A stretch of 64,000 nucleotides of DNA from Isoetes taiwanensis (taxonomy: Eukaryota > Streptophyta > Lycopodiopsida > Isoetales > Isoetaceae). A model generated the notes under the pieces. It did no database searches, was not told the DNA's origin, and saw only the letters and a program-made list of their open reading frames with translations. The stretch is from positions 124,001 to 188,000 of the forward strand of contig JAJEKV010000305.1 in the NCBI GenBank assembly GCA_021234155.1, read 5' to 3'. Numbering within the stretch: position 1 is the first letter of the stretch; each line of letters begins with the position of its first letter. Made by a program: the position numbers and the translations under genes. Shown piece by piece: positions 1-11,428 of the stretch.

Positions 1-1098
1 TCTGTGAGCGTCTCTGAAGATCAAGCTGGGCCATGATCGGAAAAGGCATAGCTGTTTCAGAAATCTGATCATTCCAACGATTTTGCCCTTTCATCCTACT
101 TGAATCCAAGTTCTATTTGATTCCAAGCTCTGCTATTGCCAGATTTCAGCTCTTCAATGCTAACTAATTGCTGTAAGAGGGCAAGCCTGTTTGAACATAA
201 CAGAAAACTTTGTTTTCCCCTGTTTCAGCTGCAAAATCCTCTCACCTTCTGTTTAATGCCAAATTTGAATCTGAACATAATCTTCGTCATTTTTGAGCCG
301 GTTTGACCTCCTATCCTCTGGTTATGCTCTAGTCCGATCTTGAAATCACTACAGCAGAATGCTTAAAACCTGGTATTAAATTGGGGGAAGCAAAATGACG
401 TTTTCAGTTTAATTTGCTGCAGAAATTGTGGGCTTCCGAAAGCCAGAGGGTAGAATTGGATTTGAGAAAGTGTTACCGAACCCTTAAATTTCCTGAAATC
501 CCTGTTCTTCTTTTTGATCTTTGCTTTTTCGGTTTTCTTTGTCAGATATTGTTTTCTTTTGTCAGGGAGTATACACGTAATAGGCAGTGTGGAGGCTCCG
601 GATTGAGTAGCCTAGAGGCAAACAGGCATTTTGGAGTTAAAACTCCACTGGAATAACAGCAAATGCCAAATAATAAACCTCTGGTCATAGCAAAGCTCAA
701 TAGCTCAGCCAATAATTTCGTAGCATAAAGTGCTAGATGTTTAACATGGAAGCTCTTTGCAGACAAAGCTCCAGTGAACTCCATAGCTCTGCTCAGCGAA
801 AAATTCCAACAATCAGAATGCTCAAAGGCATCTTTTGCCCAGATCTTTACAGAGATCTTTGCAGGGGACGCTTGTATCTTCTGCTTAAATTTTTATAGAG
901 TTATTTGCAAGGCAAGCTCCATTGAAACCCAAAGCTCCGTTTCTACTTAACTTTTTGTAGGAATTTTAAAATTGCCAAACCCATCCAATTGCAGCTTCGG
1001 TTGCTTCGCCAGAGATGAGGTTCTGCGGTAGTCGGAAAAGCGATGCCAAAAAGTCAGTAATTCCAAAATTTTTTTTTTTGCTAGTAATCATATATTTA
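1..1098. other. No gene recognised
   Basis: A/T-rich DNA with only short open frames on both strands. None has codon structure, splice context or a family motif that I recognise. No repeat of note was seen. Confidence 0.5.
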
Positions 1099-1524
1099 GG
1101 AAGGATAGCACATCGAACCATTGCAAGGGGCATCAAACATATTAAGGAATTGAACCATTAAATTAAACCCCACACCCCCCAATTGTTTTTGCTGATATTC
1201 ATGCAGGGCGTCCATCGGTAGGCTTGGACCGTTGGATGTCTGTTTCGGACGATCCCAACCATCATTACCCGCAACTCGTTTTTTAGTAAGTTTTAGTTAA
1301 CTGTCAGTTTCAAATACACAATAAATCCAAAGGTTGTGAGGTGCATTGTACACATGTATGGTACACACATATTGGCGTATGTATTTGGGGCTCCTCGCCA
1401 ACCGTTAGATGCCCTGCACGAATATCAGCAAAAACAACTGGGGGGCGGGGGGTTAATTTAATAGTTCAATTTCTTGATATGTTTGATGCCCCTTTCAATG
1501 GTTCAATGTGCTATCTCTCTTCTC
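1099..1524. mobile_element. Foldback/MITE-like element with about 125-bp inverted arms
   Basis: Bases 1099-1223 and about 1388-1524 are imperfect inverted complements. Shared blocks include GGGGCATCAAACATAT, TGAACYATTAAATTAA and TTTTTGCTGATATTC. The arms are separated by roughly 165 bases that contain no ORF of note. The layout is that of a non-autonomous DNA transposon or foldback element. I could not define matching target-site duplications, so the superfamily is open and the outer limits are uncertain by about 10 bases. Confidence 0.6.
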
Positions 1525-1589
1525 AGCAATGTAAAGTGGTGGGGGCAGGACCCATCTGGGTGTGTTGTAAAGTGTCACATGTCCGATAG

Positions 1590-1650
1590 GACGCTGCCTT
1601 GTGGCGTGACGTTAAAATCTCTTTTTCTTCTTCTCTTATCTATATACAAT
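1590..1650 (+). repeat. Retroelement 3' end: GACGTTAAAA plus CTT-rich tail
   Basis: The sequence GGCGTGACGTTAAAATCTC is followed by a CTT/TTC-rich tail. The same 19-mer with a CTT tail occurs on the opposite strand at 21541-21580. LINE copies elsewhere in the window end in GTGGACGTTAAAA plus a microsatellite. I read this as the 3' terminus of a non-LTR element or a SINE sharing that terminus. No body of the element could be recognised upstream. Confidence 0.45.
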
Positions 1651-2099
1651 TATATAAGCACCCCCCTTGTATCTAGTATTCCAATATTTTATAGTGGCGC
1701 CGTTTGGGTCGTCCAGATCTGAGATTGACGGCCTGAATTGAACCACCACTTAAGCTCCACCCTTATCACGTGGTCCGGTACACTGTCTGGGCCATGCAGA
1801 TCTGAGATCAACGACTAAGACAATGCCACATCGATCCACCTTAAACAGCCCCTTTGTGGATGAACATGCACCATGTCTCTAAGCTTGTCAGGAAGGTGCA
1901 AGGAAGGTGCCAAAAAATAGATTTAGTGTAGTAAATTCTAACCATTATGAATGGACTTTCCAAGAAGTTTCTTTTTTTTAATCGCCTTCAAAGACACGTA
2001 ACTTGCAGTAGAGGGGTCGGAATAAGGTGGGGCCCATGCCTTTGGATTCCTCTCGTCGAGGGCTTTCAGTAAGTAGTACTTTGGCACCGTTCCATCTCA

Positions 2100-3560
2100 A
2101 TTGGAGTTAGAATCTTAGGATTTTACGAAATCTATGTAATTTAATGGAATCTAGGGGAATCTTTATGGGATCTTAAGGAGTATAGAGGAATCTCAATAGA
2201 ACCTTAGGGAATCTAAGGGAATCTCAGGAGGATCTTTGGAAATCTAGGGAAATCTTCGTAGGATCTTAAAGAATCTAGGAGAATCTACATAGAATCTTGC
2301 AAAATCTATAATCTTTGGGAATCTAGGGGAATCCTCATAATATCTTAAGAAGCTAAGAGAATCTACGTAGAATCTTGGGGAATCTAGAAGAATCTTGGAA
2401 TAGTCTTTGGAAATTTAGGGAATCTCAAGAGAACCTTAGGGACTGTGGGAATCTCAAGACGATCTATGGGAATCTAGGGAATCTCATAGAATATTTGAAG
2501 TATCTTAGAGAATCTAGGAGAATCTATATAGAAGCTTGGGGAATCTATGTGAATCTTGAGAGAATATTTAAGAATATAGGGATTCCTGATGGAATCTTTA
2601 AGAATCTAGAGGAATCTTGATGGAATCTTCAATGACCTACGGAAATCTTCATAGGATCTAAGGGAATCTACATAGAATTGTGGGGAGTCTAGGTGAACAT
2701 TGAGACAATCTCTGAGGATCTATGGGAATCTCGAGAGAATTTATGGAAACCTAGAGAATTTTCATAGAATATTTGAGAATCTAGGGGAACCTTGATAGGA
2801 TCTTCGAGAATCTACATAGAATCTTTGAGAATCTAAAGGAATCTTAACAGAATCTTTCAGATTCTAGGCAAATCTTGATGAAATTTTTGAGGACCTAAGG
2901 AGTGTTCGTAAGATCTAACGGAATATTAAGGAATCTTCATAAAATCTTTAGAAATCTAGGGGAATCTTGATGAAATCTTTGAGAACTTAGAGGAATCTTC
3001 ATAGAATCTAAGGGAATCCAAGAGAATCTATATAGAATCATGGGGAATCTAGGTGAATCTTGGGGCAACCTTTAGGAATCTAGGGGAATCTCGAGAGGAT
3101 CTAAAGGAATCGAAGGGAATCTTCATAGAATATTTTAGAACCTAGGGGAATCTTCTTAGGATCTTATAGAATCTAGGAAAATCTACATAGAATCTTGGGG
3201 AATTTATGCAAATCTTGAGAGAATCTTTAAGAATCTGGAGGAATCTTGGTGAAATCTTTGAGATTCTAGGGGAATCTTGAAGAACAGAGGGAATCTTCAT
3301 AGGATCTAAAGGAATCTTTGTAAAATCTTTAGTAATCGAAGGGAATCTTGATGAAATCTTGCAGAATCTTAATCCAAGAGAATCTTCATAAAATCTTTGA
3401 GAATATAGGGGAATCTAGGGGAACCTTTACAAATTTTGAATGAATCTAGAAGAATCTACATAGAATCATGAGGAATTTATGAGCATCTTGGAATAATCAT
3501 CGAGAATCTAGAGAAATCTTTGTAGAATCTTAAAAATCTAAGGGCATCTTCTACCATCCA
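2100..3560. repeat. 1.45-kb degenerate AATCT-type tandem array
   Basis: The block is built from short variants of GGGAATCTA, GGAATCTT and ATAGAATCTT, repeated more than 100 times. They often combine into longer units that alternate an 'AATCTAGGGGAATCTT' type with an 'ATAGAATCTT' type. The copies are diverged, so this is an old minisatellite or satellite-like array. Open frames through it, for example 2375-2620, translate to repeated NL-E-S and IYGNL-like peptides. Those are by-products of the repeat and not a gene. Confidence 0.8.
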
Positions 3561-4735
3561 CATCGTAGGGTCAGCCTCATGTAGTCCTTCATAGTACAAA
3601 CACTTGTATTGATATATTATTATTAATAAACTACCTATTCTGTACGGAATAAATATAAATGTTGTACGAAATATGTGTAAATGTTGTACGAAATATGTAC
3701 GGGAGTTTAGAAAAAATAAATAAAGATGGCCTAGGGGTGTGCATGGGTCCAAATTTTTTTTTTTGGCTTATTCAGGGCCTAAGGGTGGTTCTATATAACA
3801 CGAGCTCTGTACTTAGAAAATGTTGCAATGGAACTACATGGAAAATGGGTCATGGGGTATGAATAATATTAATACAGTAAAGAACATGGGATAACAACAG
3901 GCATCGAATTTAGATTTTGCACTAACCAGCAAAAATGCCGCCTTTTATTTATGCTTACCAGATTATTGAGAAAAATACCTCTAAATTGCCGGATTGAACA
4001 CTAATTTTATGAAATTTCGACTAGAAATTTGCCTGCATCTACTTTAACAAATCGGATATTTCCAACTTTAATCGGATATTCTAGGGAGGAAACCCCCTAA
4101 TTTCGACCCTTGGATAACCGATGTTGTAGAATACAACGAAGAGTGAATATCCCTAGTGGAGCACACCGTCTTCTTTAGTAGGTTGCAGCCTCAAATACTT
4201 TAGAAGTATACCATGGCCTCCTAGACCATTGAACTATGTTTAGAGTCGAAGGCAAACTTGTAGCAAGTAATAAAACAAACAAATAATGAAAAGCAATAAC
4301 AATCATGAATTTTACACATACATTACAAATTGACAAACAAATGTGTAAGTAATAATAAAATGTATGCCAATATGCATAATAATATTAATATGTATTCAGG
4401 ATACGAATTGGAATTACATTTCAAAACATCCTATAAGTAAGTTCGTCCATTGGCAGCAAGTTAGCTTATTACAACTTGCAACTTTGATCCCTTGTGGAAT
4501 AACCATATACTCTGTCTAATGTGGTGCTAGCGGGGCAATGCCACTCTTGCCAGCCTGTCATCAGCGGCGATATAAATCGTGCAGTCTTGATTAGTTAGTG
4601 GTTGTAGACATACACCGTAGCAACGATGGGAGTACCACAAAGTCCTGCTTATGGCAAAAGAAAGTATAATGAAAATTGATTTCTGCATTGCACTTCACCT
4701 TGTACTTCTTGAAAACCAATTAAAGCCCGCCACAT
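3561..4735. other. No gene recognised
   Basis: A/T-rich intergenic DNA with a few short local duplications, such as TGTTGTACGAAATATGT repeated near 3660-3710. No protein family, RNA or transposon end was recognised. Confidence 0.5.
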
Positions 4736-4990
4736 CTATTGTTTAAATTTAGTTTTTCCGACACCCCAAAAACTTTTTAGATTTTTTCTTTAGATTATTT
4801 TGCTATGGTTTGGGGTTTTTTGTTTGCCGGAATTTTTTCCAGATGAACCAAAAATGAGATAGAACAAAAAAAGAAATACTGGACTAAAAATTAGGAGACG
4901 GCTAGATCTCCTTCATCCACTAAAAATTAGGAGACGGCTAGATCTTCTTCATATATCGGAAGATCTCGCTCGGCATGCATATCCCGGAAA
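4736..4990. repeat. Dispersed repeat copy A, with a 36-bp tandem duplication
   Basis: Starts with CTATTGTTTAAATTTAGTTT and runs through a T-rich stretch to GCCGGAATTTTTTCC. Related copies start at 44941 and 62727, sharing CTATTGTTTAAATT, TTTTCCG, AAAACTTTT and a downstream GCCGG or CCGGAA block. A short match (ATCTCAGCATGCA) also occurs several hundred bases downstream of copies A and B, so the family may be longer. Within this copy a 36-base unit is tandemly duplicated at 4883-4953. The element type is unknown. Confidence 0.55.
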
Positions 4991-7677
4991 GGAGATTTCT
5001 CTCCACAAATCTAGCAAGAATTGGTGGCATGGCCGATATTTTCATATTCTGCATCAGATCATGCAGACTTCCGTCTTCGAAAGAGTTTCATGGGTTTGCA
5101 TTAGCCGAACTAAAGATTAACTGCTTCAAAATCCTTCAGGTAAGGTCTTTTTCAGTCTACATGCAACCTGTTTCGGCTCTTCTTATCCGGTTGCAACTGT
5201 CAAGAAGATCTTTCGGGCTGTAAAGCTTTGGTTCAATAGGGTTTTTGCTTTTCGGCTCTTAGTGAAGGTTGTGAAGGCTTTTGTCGCCGGTAAAAATTTA
5301 CGCTTCTTCAAAATCAGGCAGCTGGGTCTTCCGTGATTTTGAAATCTGACATTGGATATGCAAGTGGATTTTGCCCTCATCTCAGCATGCAGGCCATGAA
5401 GAATATAATATTGCAACTTTTGCCCAATCTTCGTTGTTGAAAGAGTCTGCAGTGGTAACTCATCATCCCCAAGGTTTTGCTGGCATCCGACTCCATGGCA
5501 ATCATAGGAGCTCTTCATAATCTGTGGAAGAGTGATATTTTTGGACCTTCATCTAGAACCGTGGCTATGGTAATTGCCATTTTCTAGAGCTTGATGATTT
5601 TAGTTTCTTTCCATTCTTGCCTCTGGCATAAGAGTTCTGTATTTAATCCTACAAAGCTATGACAGGTGTGCCTGAAATTCTTTGTGAACCTGATTGATTT
5701 TCTGTTCCTGTTAATATTGAGATGCACCCTACAGTTTTTGGATTATTAGAAACAGGAAAAGCGACGAGGTAATTTTGAGTAAATGCCAAATTGTTGCTTC
5801 ACTCATCAAGTATTACGGTATCCAACAGGGTTTTCTGCACCTTCTACATCAGGTAACTTGCACTTCGGAGTTATATTTCATGTTTATGCAGTTATAATCT
5901 AGATGCATATTTGACTTCTTAATTGATTACAAATTTGTTCTTCTATTTTAGCATGCTCTATTCTGCTTTCTTCTTTTTACTCTGAACCATGTGCTTTGTT
6001 TGGTGAAATCTGCAAATGGAAGCCTTCATATCATGAGATATGTCAAATCCTCTGCCTGTTAGTGCTCATACTTTAGCATGATTATTGGTTTAGTTCTGTT
6101 GTTCTTCTTTGTCCATTGACAGCAGTGTACCATCTGTGGGATATCAAAAAGAGTTAATAAGAAGCTATAAGGTTTTAGGGTATTTTACTAAGGTCATATG
6201 AATAGTTGAATAGCTGAAATCATAGGTGCTCATCATCCAATGCAGTTGATGAGCATATCTAAAGGTTTTTGCATTATCGATTTTGTTCTGGCAGTTGGGC
6301 TTCATAGTAGAGTAGAGATTTAATTGCCATTTTTTAGCACATCGATCTAATGCATGGCTTTGCATTTGTTCAGTTTGATTCCTCATCAATATAATGCTGT
6401 AGTTAGATGTCCTTCTAGGATCCTTATGACGGTTCTAAGATCCTGCCACAATAACTTCTCTGAGTTTACAATGTCAGAAACAATAGATATTGTCTTCGAT
6501 TGTAGTCCAATTGTTATGATTTTGTATCTGCACTATAATAACTTAGTTCTGCAATTGCTATTGAAGCTTCACATCCCCGCTGCAGAGAAAGCACTGAAAA
6601 CTAGATGAAAAGCCAGTGCTGAGGTCAAAGGCTTTAATTTATTGCCCATTTACCAGAGTGGCAACGAAATTTATGGCCCCAGTTTGTAGCATGAAAGCTG
6701 AGTTCAGGATTTTTTCTCTTACAACACCTTTCTATGTAGCAGCACATTTGGAATCCCCATGAGACTTGGTTGTACAGAGCTCCTTATCCATCAGATTAAT
6801 GATTAAGTTCTCTATTACATGAATTTGTTTTCGGCCTTCAAGCACTTACAGGACAATGGGTTGTGCTTACCATGTGTAGCCAGCTAGATTTGTCCCTGAT
6901 AGCTATATATAGTTAGTTTCATTGTTGCTCAGCGTATTCTACATTTTATACATATAAATATATGCAACACGTGAGATATGCAGGTTATCTATTGTTTAAA
7001 TTTCTGTCCGTTGCTTCTAATTTGCCAACAAGAGCAGCATGCATGGGCTTAGATTTCTGCATCTTTTTGTGAATCTGGAGGATGACTAGGCACACTAAAC
7101 TATTCAACACTATGCAAATTGATATTGCTCATCTTTAAGCCGCTTCAGCAATGTGAAGCGTATTATAGGTTCTATTCTTTAAGGTCCCTTCTATTTATGT
7201 TCACCAAATTTAATTTTCAGATGAACCCAGGCATATGCTAAGTCGAATGGGGATGACTTATTAGAGTTGATGGCTATCGAGGCCCTGAGCACTCTTTTCT
7301 GAAAATAAAGCCTCGGACTATTCATTCCCTATTGCACTGGTACTCCTTTCTATCCAAACTCAAGTTTCTTAACTTATAAAACAAATGCACGCTGGAAGTA
7401 TAGAATACACTCAATATGCAATTTCTGCTAACTTTTCATCTACATAGACCTCACAATTGTTTATTTTAGCTGGTTGACATTTAACGAAGAAAAAATACAG
7501 AGTGTATGCCAGAACATCTGGATCTCCATCTGCGATATCATCTGGATCTCCATTCTGCAAAGCTTTATAATTCTTGATGTGGCAGACAAGAAAATATTGT
7601 CGACTTCACGAGGTATGAGAATCTAGCAAATATGTAAATTTTGTACTTTGTGCATTTCTGTCCATGTTGTCTTTGCT
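4991..7677. other. No gene recognised
   Basis: Contains several short ORFs (5183-5518 minus, 111 codons, is the longest) without recognisable motifs. The T-rich plus-strand composition with scattered TTTGCAG and GTAAG strings could reflect a decayed spliced gene, but no homology was recognised. Parts near 5380 match the dispersed family whose other copy lies at 45.4 kb. Confidence 0.4.
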
Positions 7678-8066
7678 GGAGCGCCGTATTCCTACTCCGG
7701 GAAGTGGTAAACCCGGACACATGTCCGGGTTAACCACACTTTTGTCCGGGTTAACCACTTTTTTTTGGCTGGGATAACCACACGATGAACTGAGCGTGGG
7801 ACTGTGTTTTGGCATGCTAATCTTTGAATAGAGCTTGCAATCAACTTACTGAAGGGTTCAATCCAGTTCAAACACCATTGGAATCACTTGGCAGCCCCTA
7901 AAAACCTCATTCTATCAAAAGAGCAAGAGATTTGAGCATGGATCAAGCAAGATCAGTGAAAAAACATGCAGAAACCGTTGTCTTTTGAGCTTGAAACTGA
8001 GCAGCACTGGTTAACCCGGACATGTGTCCGGGTTTACCACTTCCCGGAGTAGGAATACGGCGCTCC
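7678..8066. mobile_element. Mutator-like MITE with perfect 59-bp terminal inverted repeats
   Basis: The ends are perfect inverted repeats of 59 bases starting GGAGCGCCGTATTCC. They are flanked by a perfect 9-bp direct repeat, GTCTTTGCT, at 7669-7677 and 8067-8075. A 9-bp target duplication with long inverted ends is the signature of Mutator-like elements. Each end also contains its own palindrome, CCCGGACA-CA-TGTCCGGG. A third partial copy, GTCCGGGTTAACCAC, follows the left end near 7746. The roughly 270-base interior has no transposase, so the element is non-autonomous. Perfect identity of the ends implies a recent insertion. Confidence 0.9.
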
Positions 8067-8075
8067 GTCTTTGCT

Positions 8076-8949
8076 TTTGCTCTGTCCATGTTGTCAGGGC
8101 AAACAAAAAAATAGTTTGAAGGATGCGCATAAGGCATTAGAGATGGAGATGGCTCTGATAAATTTCTGCAGATGGGCGGCAAGGGGGGAAGGGAAACTCC
8201 ACATCCGAAGAGTCAGGAAATGGGGTATTAGGGGACAGAGTAAGAGTAAGCTTCTGCTCCTGCAGGTGTCGAAGCTTCTGTAGTATTCGGAGCTTCTGCA
8301 GGTGCCAAAGGAGACAGAGTAAGCGAAAAAAAAAAGGTCCAGAGCTTTGTTTTAGAAGTTGGCATGATTCTGCAACAACGGGTGGTTTGAGATCATTTTC
8401 TTCGCTTCCAATTTGGATAATCTTCTTCGCAGTCTGGTCTCACATAACAGAGGAGAGAGAAGGGCGCTGGAATTGCCCTACACTTGCGAATGCTGCTTAT
8501 ATAAGCCTGTCGCCTTGTAAAGTTCTCTGTGACTTACAATCTGTGCCACAATTTGATCCAAGAATCTTGGGAATTGGCCCAGAAACGGCAAAGATCCACC
8601 CTGTTTTAGTTTTCCACAAGTGGTCTGCTCAAAAGCCCTCTGTTTTTTGTTTTGAAGTTGTCAAACTAGACTATTCATCTCTTAAAACTACATTATTTCA
8701 TATTTCTCATTTGCACAAGCTTATCAAATGCTTCAAATCAAGCAGCCCATGGCATTGCCGATATTGGCAAGGGGTTCAAATCCCCACAGAGAAAATCCCC
8801 ACATGGAAAAATTCTGGGCATTGCACAGAAATGATAGGCATAAACAATCCTGAACCATTTTCTATGGAATTGGCATAAAATTCTGGAATTGAGCCTTGAA
8901 CCATGGGAATTTTTCCTCCTTGTAGCCTGTAGACAGATAGGCCTAGAGG
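8076..8949. other. No firm gene; one 163-codon ORF of unknown nature
   Basis: The frame 8387-8878 (plus) is 163 codons long and begins with a hydrophobic stretch (SSLPIWIIFFAVW). I recognise no family and see no supporting splice sites or neighbours. It may be chance or a decayed exon. Its 3' end runs into the palindrome-rich array that follows. Confidence 0.3.
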
Positions 8950-9433
8950 CACGAACGGTGATTCCGTCCTGTGGGATATCCGAAAAGGTATTCCATCTGG
9001 TGGAATGTGCCACCCGATATTCCACGAGAAAGAATATTACGGGATCTGATTCTACGGGGGAGAATAAAACGGTACGCGGTGATTCCACGCGTTAGAATAT
9101 TACCATATGTAATTCCATCAGACATGATCAACTCCATGTGATTCCATCGCGTGGAATAAACACTGATTTCACGGGGAAGAATATTACTGTATGAGATTCC
9201 ATCGGGCGGGCCACGGGATCAATTCCATGTGATTCCGTCGCGTGGAATAAACGGTGATTCCACGAAAAGAATATTACAGTATGTGATTTCATATGGCGGG
9301 ATCAATTCCATGTGACGCCAATTCCATGTGATTCTGTCGCATGGAATAACCGGTTGGTGATTCCGTCCGTCGGGATTTTTCGGACGGCCAGGATTAACCC
9401 TGCCGACGGACGTGCGGCTAGGATCGATCAGAA
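8950..9433. repeat. Palindrome-rich degenerate tandem array
   Basis: Four units begin with GAATATTAC at about 9035, 9097, 9180 and 9270, spaced 62-91 bases apart. Each contains variants of GTGATTCCATCGCGTGGAATAA, whose core ATTCCA-TCGCG-TGGAAT is an inverted repeat. Other blocks include GATCAATTCCATGTGAT. GC content is higher than in the surroundings. The right edge holds a stem CCGTCCG/CGGACGG near 9365-9395. I do not recognise the family; it could be the interior of a satellite or a transposon's subterminal repeats. Confidence 0.6.
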
Positions 9434-9457
9434 CATACCTGACAGCTGTCAGGTATG
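9434..9457. repeat. 24-bp perfect palindrome
   Basis: CATACCTGACAG is followed immediately by its exact inverse complement, with no spacer. It sits at the right edge of the palindrome-rich array. It could be a transposon terminus, a dimeric protein-binding site or part of a replication-prone hairpin. Nothing in the sequence chooses among these. Confidence 0.8.
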
Positions 9458-9946
9458 GATAACGGGGCATCCGAAACAAAACCCGTTCCCGGAGGATTAG
9501 TGATTCTGCACGAGAGTAGTCACTGCGACGGAATCACCAAAACTGGGGTAAAACTATTTTCACCCAACTATTTTTACATTTTTAAAATAAGGAGACATTT
9601 GACTCTATATATTAGCTTAAGGAAATCCCTTACAATTCTGCTAGCCAATCGTTGCCTTGCGATTCAATCTCTGTCGTATATTATTTTTAGGCCACTTGCC
9701 CATTGTTTTAAGAAAACCTTTGATATTTAGGATATTTAGGATATTTAGCGAAAACCTTAGGTTGTGACCACATTTAATCTCAGATTTCCCACCATATTGT
9801 AAACCTTGGATTGCAGATTTAGCCTGTTTTTTGGAATTTCTGTTTTGCCTTGCGTTTATATTTCCGGTTTACGAATTTCGTATTTGGATTTTAAATCTTC
9901 TAACAATTTAAAAAATCTAGATTCGAAGCCTGCCTTAAACCTAGCT

Positions 9947-10812
9947 ATGGCAACTCTGTTTATGGCCATGGCTACCACCAAGCCAAGCTTGCCATTGCCG
10001 AAATTCTCACCGGAGCCTTTTTACAAACAGATTCCTCAATCAATACAGGTGCAATGCAAACTGTCACGCAGATCAATTATCTTATCTATGCTTCTTGCGT
10101 CAGAACGGATGGTTTCCCACACAAATTGGGCATTGGCAGATGCGGGTTTCAAGGACTATACAGATAATTTGGACGGCTATTCATTCTCATTTCCTAGTGG
10201 ATGGGTAGAAGTCCGGGGCGCAGGGTCTGATGTGTTTTTTAGAAACCCTATTAATTTGGATGAGAATGTGGTGGTTGGGTTTAGCTCCCCTTCTTCCTCG
10301 CGCTATAAAGGGATAGAGGATTTGGGTACTCCAGAAGAGGCTGCACAGAGAGTTTTGAAACAGTATTTGACAGAGTTCATGTCTACCAGGCTTGGAGTAA
10401 AAAGGGAGTCCAATATTCTGTCTGCAAACTCAAGAATAGGTCTAGATGGCAAACTTTACTACGAGATTGAGGTACTATTTAAAACAGTTGGCTTTTTCCT
10501 TTTGTAATACTAGGGTTTATGGGAACTAGTTTTTTCTTCTTTATTTTTTGTCTTGTTTTGTTTAAAGTTTTGAAACCATGTTGTTTCCAGATCAATGTCA
10601 AATCATTTGCAAACAGAAATCAGTTGGCAGTCATGGCAGAAGACCGAGTTCCCCAACTTGAATGGAGTAGGCGTTACCTTTCTGTTCTTGGAGTTGAGAA
10701 TAACAGGCTTTATGAGTTGAGACTGCAGGTTCCTGAAAGATCACTACCTCAAGAAGAAATGGATCTCAGAAAAATTATGAGCTCCTTTCAGGTTATTAAG
10801 CTTGCTGCATAA
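9947..10812 (+). CDS. PPD1: PsbP domain-containing protein 1 (thylakoid-lumen PSI assembly factor)
   Basis: Two exons, 9947-10471 and 10591-10812, join in phase 0 across a 119-base GT-AG intron to encode 248 residues. The N-terminus has the two-part shape of a lumen-targeting peptide: a basic transit region, then a twin arginine (residues 41-42, SRRSII) before a hydrophobic stretch, with ALADA at 62-66 as a likely cleavage site. The mature part matches the PPD1 branch of the PsbP family: DGYSFSFPSGW, RGAGSDVFFRNP, EFMSTRLGVKRESNILS, and VLGVENNRLYELRLQVPE in exon 2. In Arabidopsis, PPD1 assists photosystem I assembly in the lumen. The start was placed at the first Met of MATLF, since an upstream in-frame extension from 9806 lacks transit-peptide character. 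No frame break is seen. Confidence is high for the family and good for the PPD1 branch. Confidence 0.88.
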
Positions 10813-11428
10813 TGCACATTCAGGCTTTCATTCAAGGTATATTTCTGTTGCAATTTCCAGTTTTGTAACGTGCCCTTCTGCCTGCCAAAAATGAGAAATG
10901 GAAAAATATGATCTGGCCAATATTTTATGTGGTTTCTCACTCGTGGATATTGAGCTTCATCATCCAAATTTCTTCTTTAAGTTGCTTATGTTATAACCAA
11001 ATAGTCACAATAAATGAATGCAAAGGATGTTACAAGAGATAATTTCTGCAACAGATCTCATGCTCATCTTTTTTGTTCTGAAGGAATGATTCAACAGCTT
11101 TAATTACCAAGTATCATCTGAATTTTCCATGGCCATTGAGATTGATGCAATGGAATAATGAGCAAGAGACACAGATCATACTTTGGTGGTATAATTTTGC
11201 GAAATGTACATGCTTATTGTTAAAGACCTAATATGCTATAAATCTAAGATGCCTAAGAAGAATATTTTGCTCTGGAGGTTTTGGCTATGTTCCGAATCTC
11301 TAACTTTAAGGTCAAGGCAAAATGGTAACTTGCTTAGAAAGATTTATGGAACCATATCGATGATCTTTTCTCTCCACTTTACTCTAGACTTCTACTCATG
11401 CAGCTTAATCTCTGTTGACTAATGGCAA
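10813..11428. other. Intergenic, 3' flank of PPD1
   Basis: A/T-rich, with no recognised gene. The PPD1 3' untranslated region should lie in the first few hundred bases. I see no clear neighbouring promoter for the caspase-like ORF that follows. Confidence 0.4.

Noticed and set aside
2100-3560. CRISPR-like repeat array
   Set aside because: Repeats are short, degenerate and contiguous without unique spacers, and the window is a plant nuclear genome.
9806-9946. Upstream in-frame Met as the PPD1 start
   Set aside because: The extra 47 residues look like translated 5' leader, while starting at MATLF gives a normal chloroplast transit peptide and typical length.
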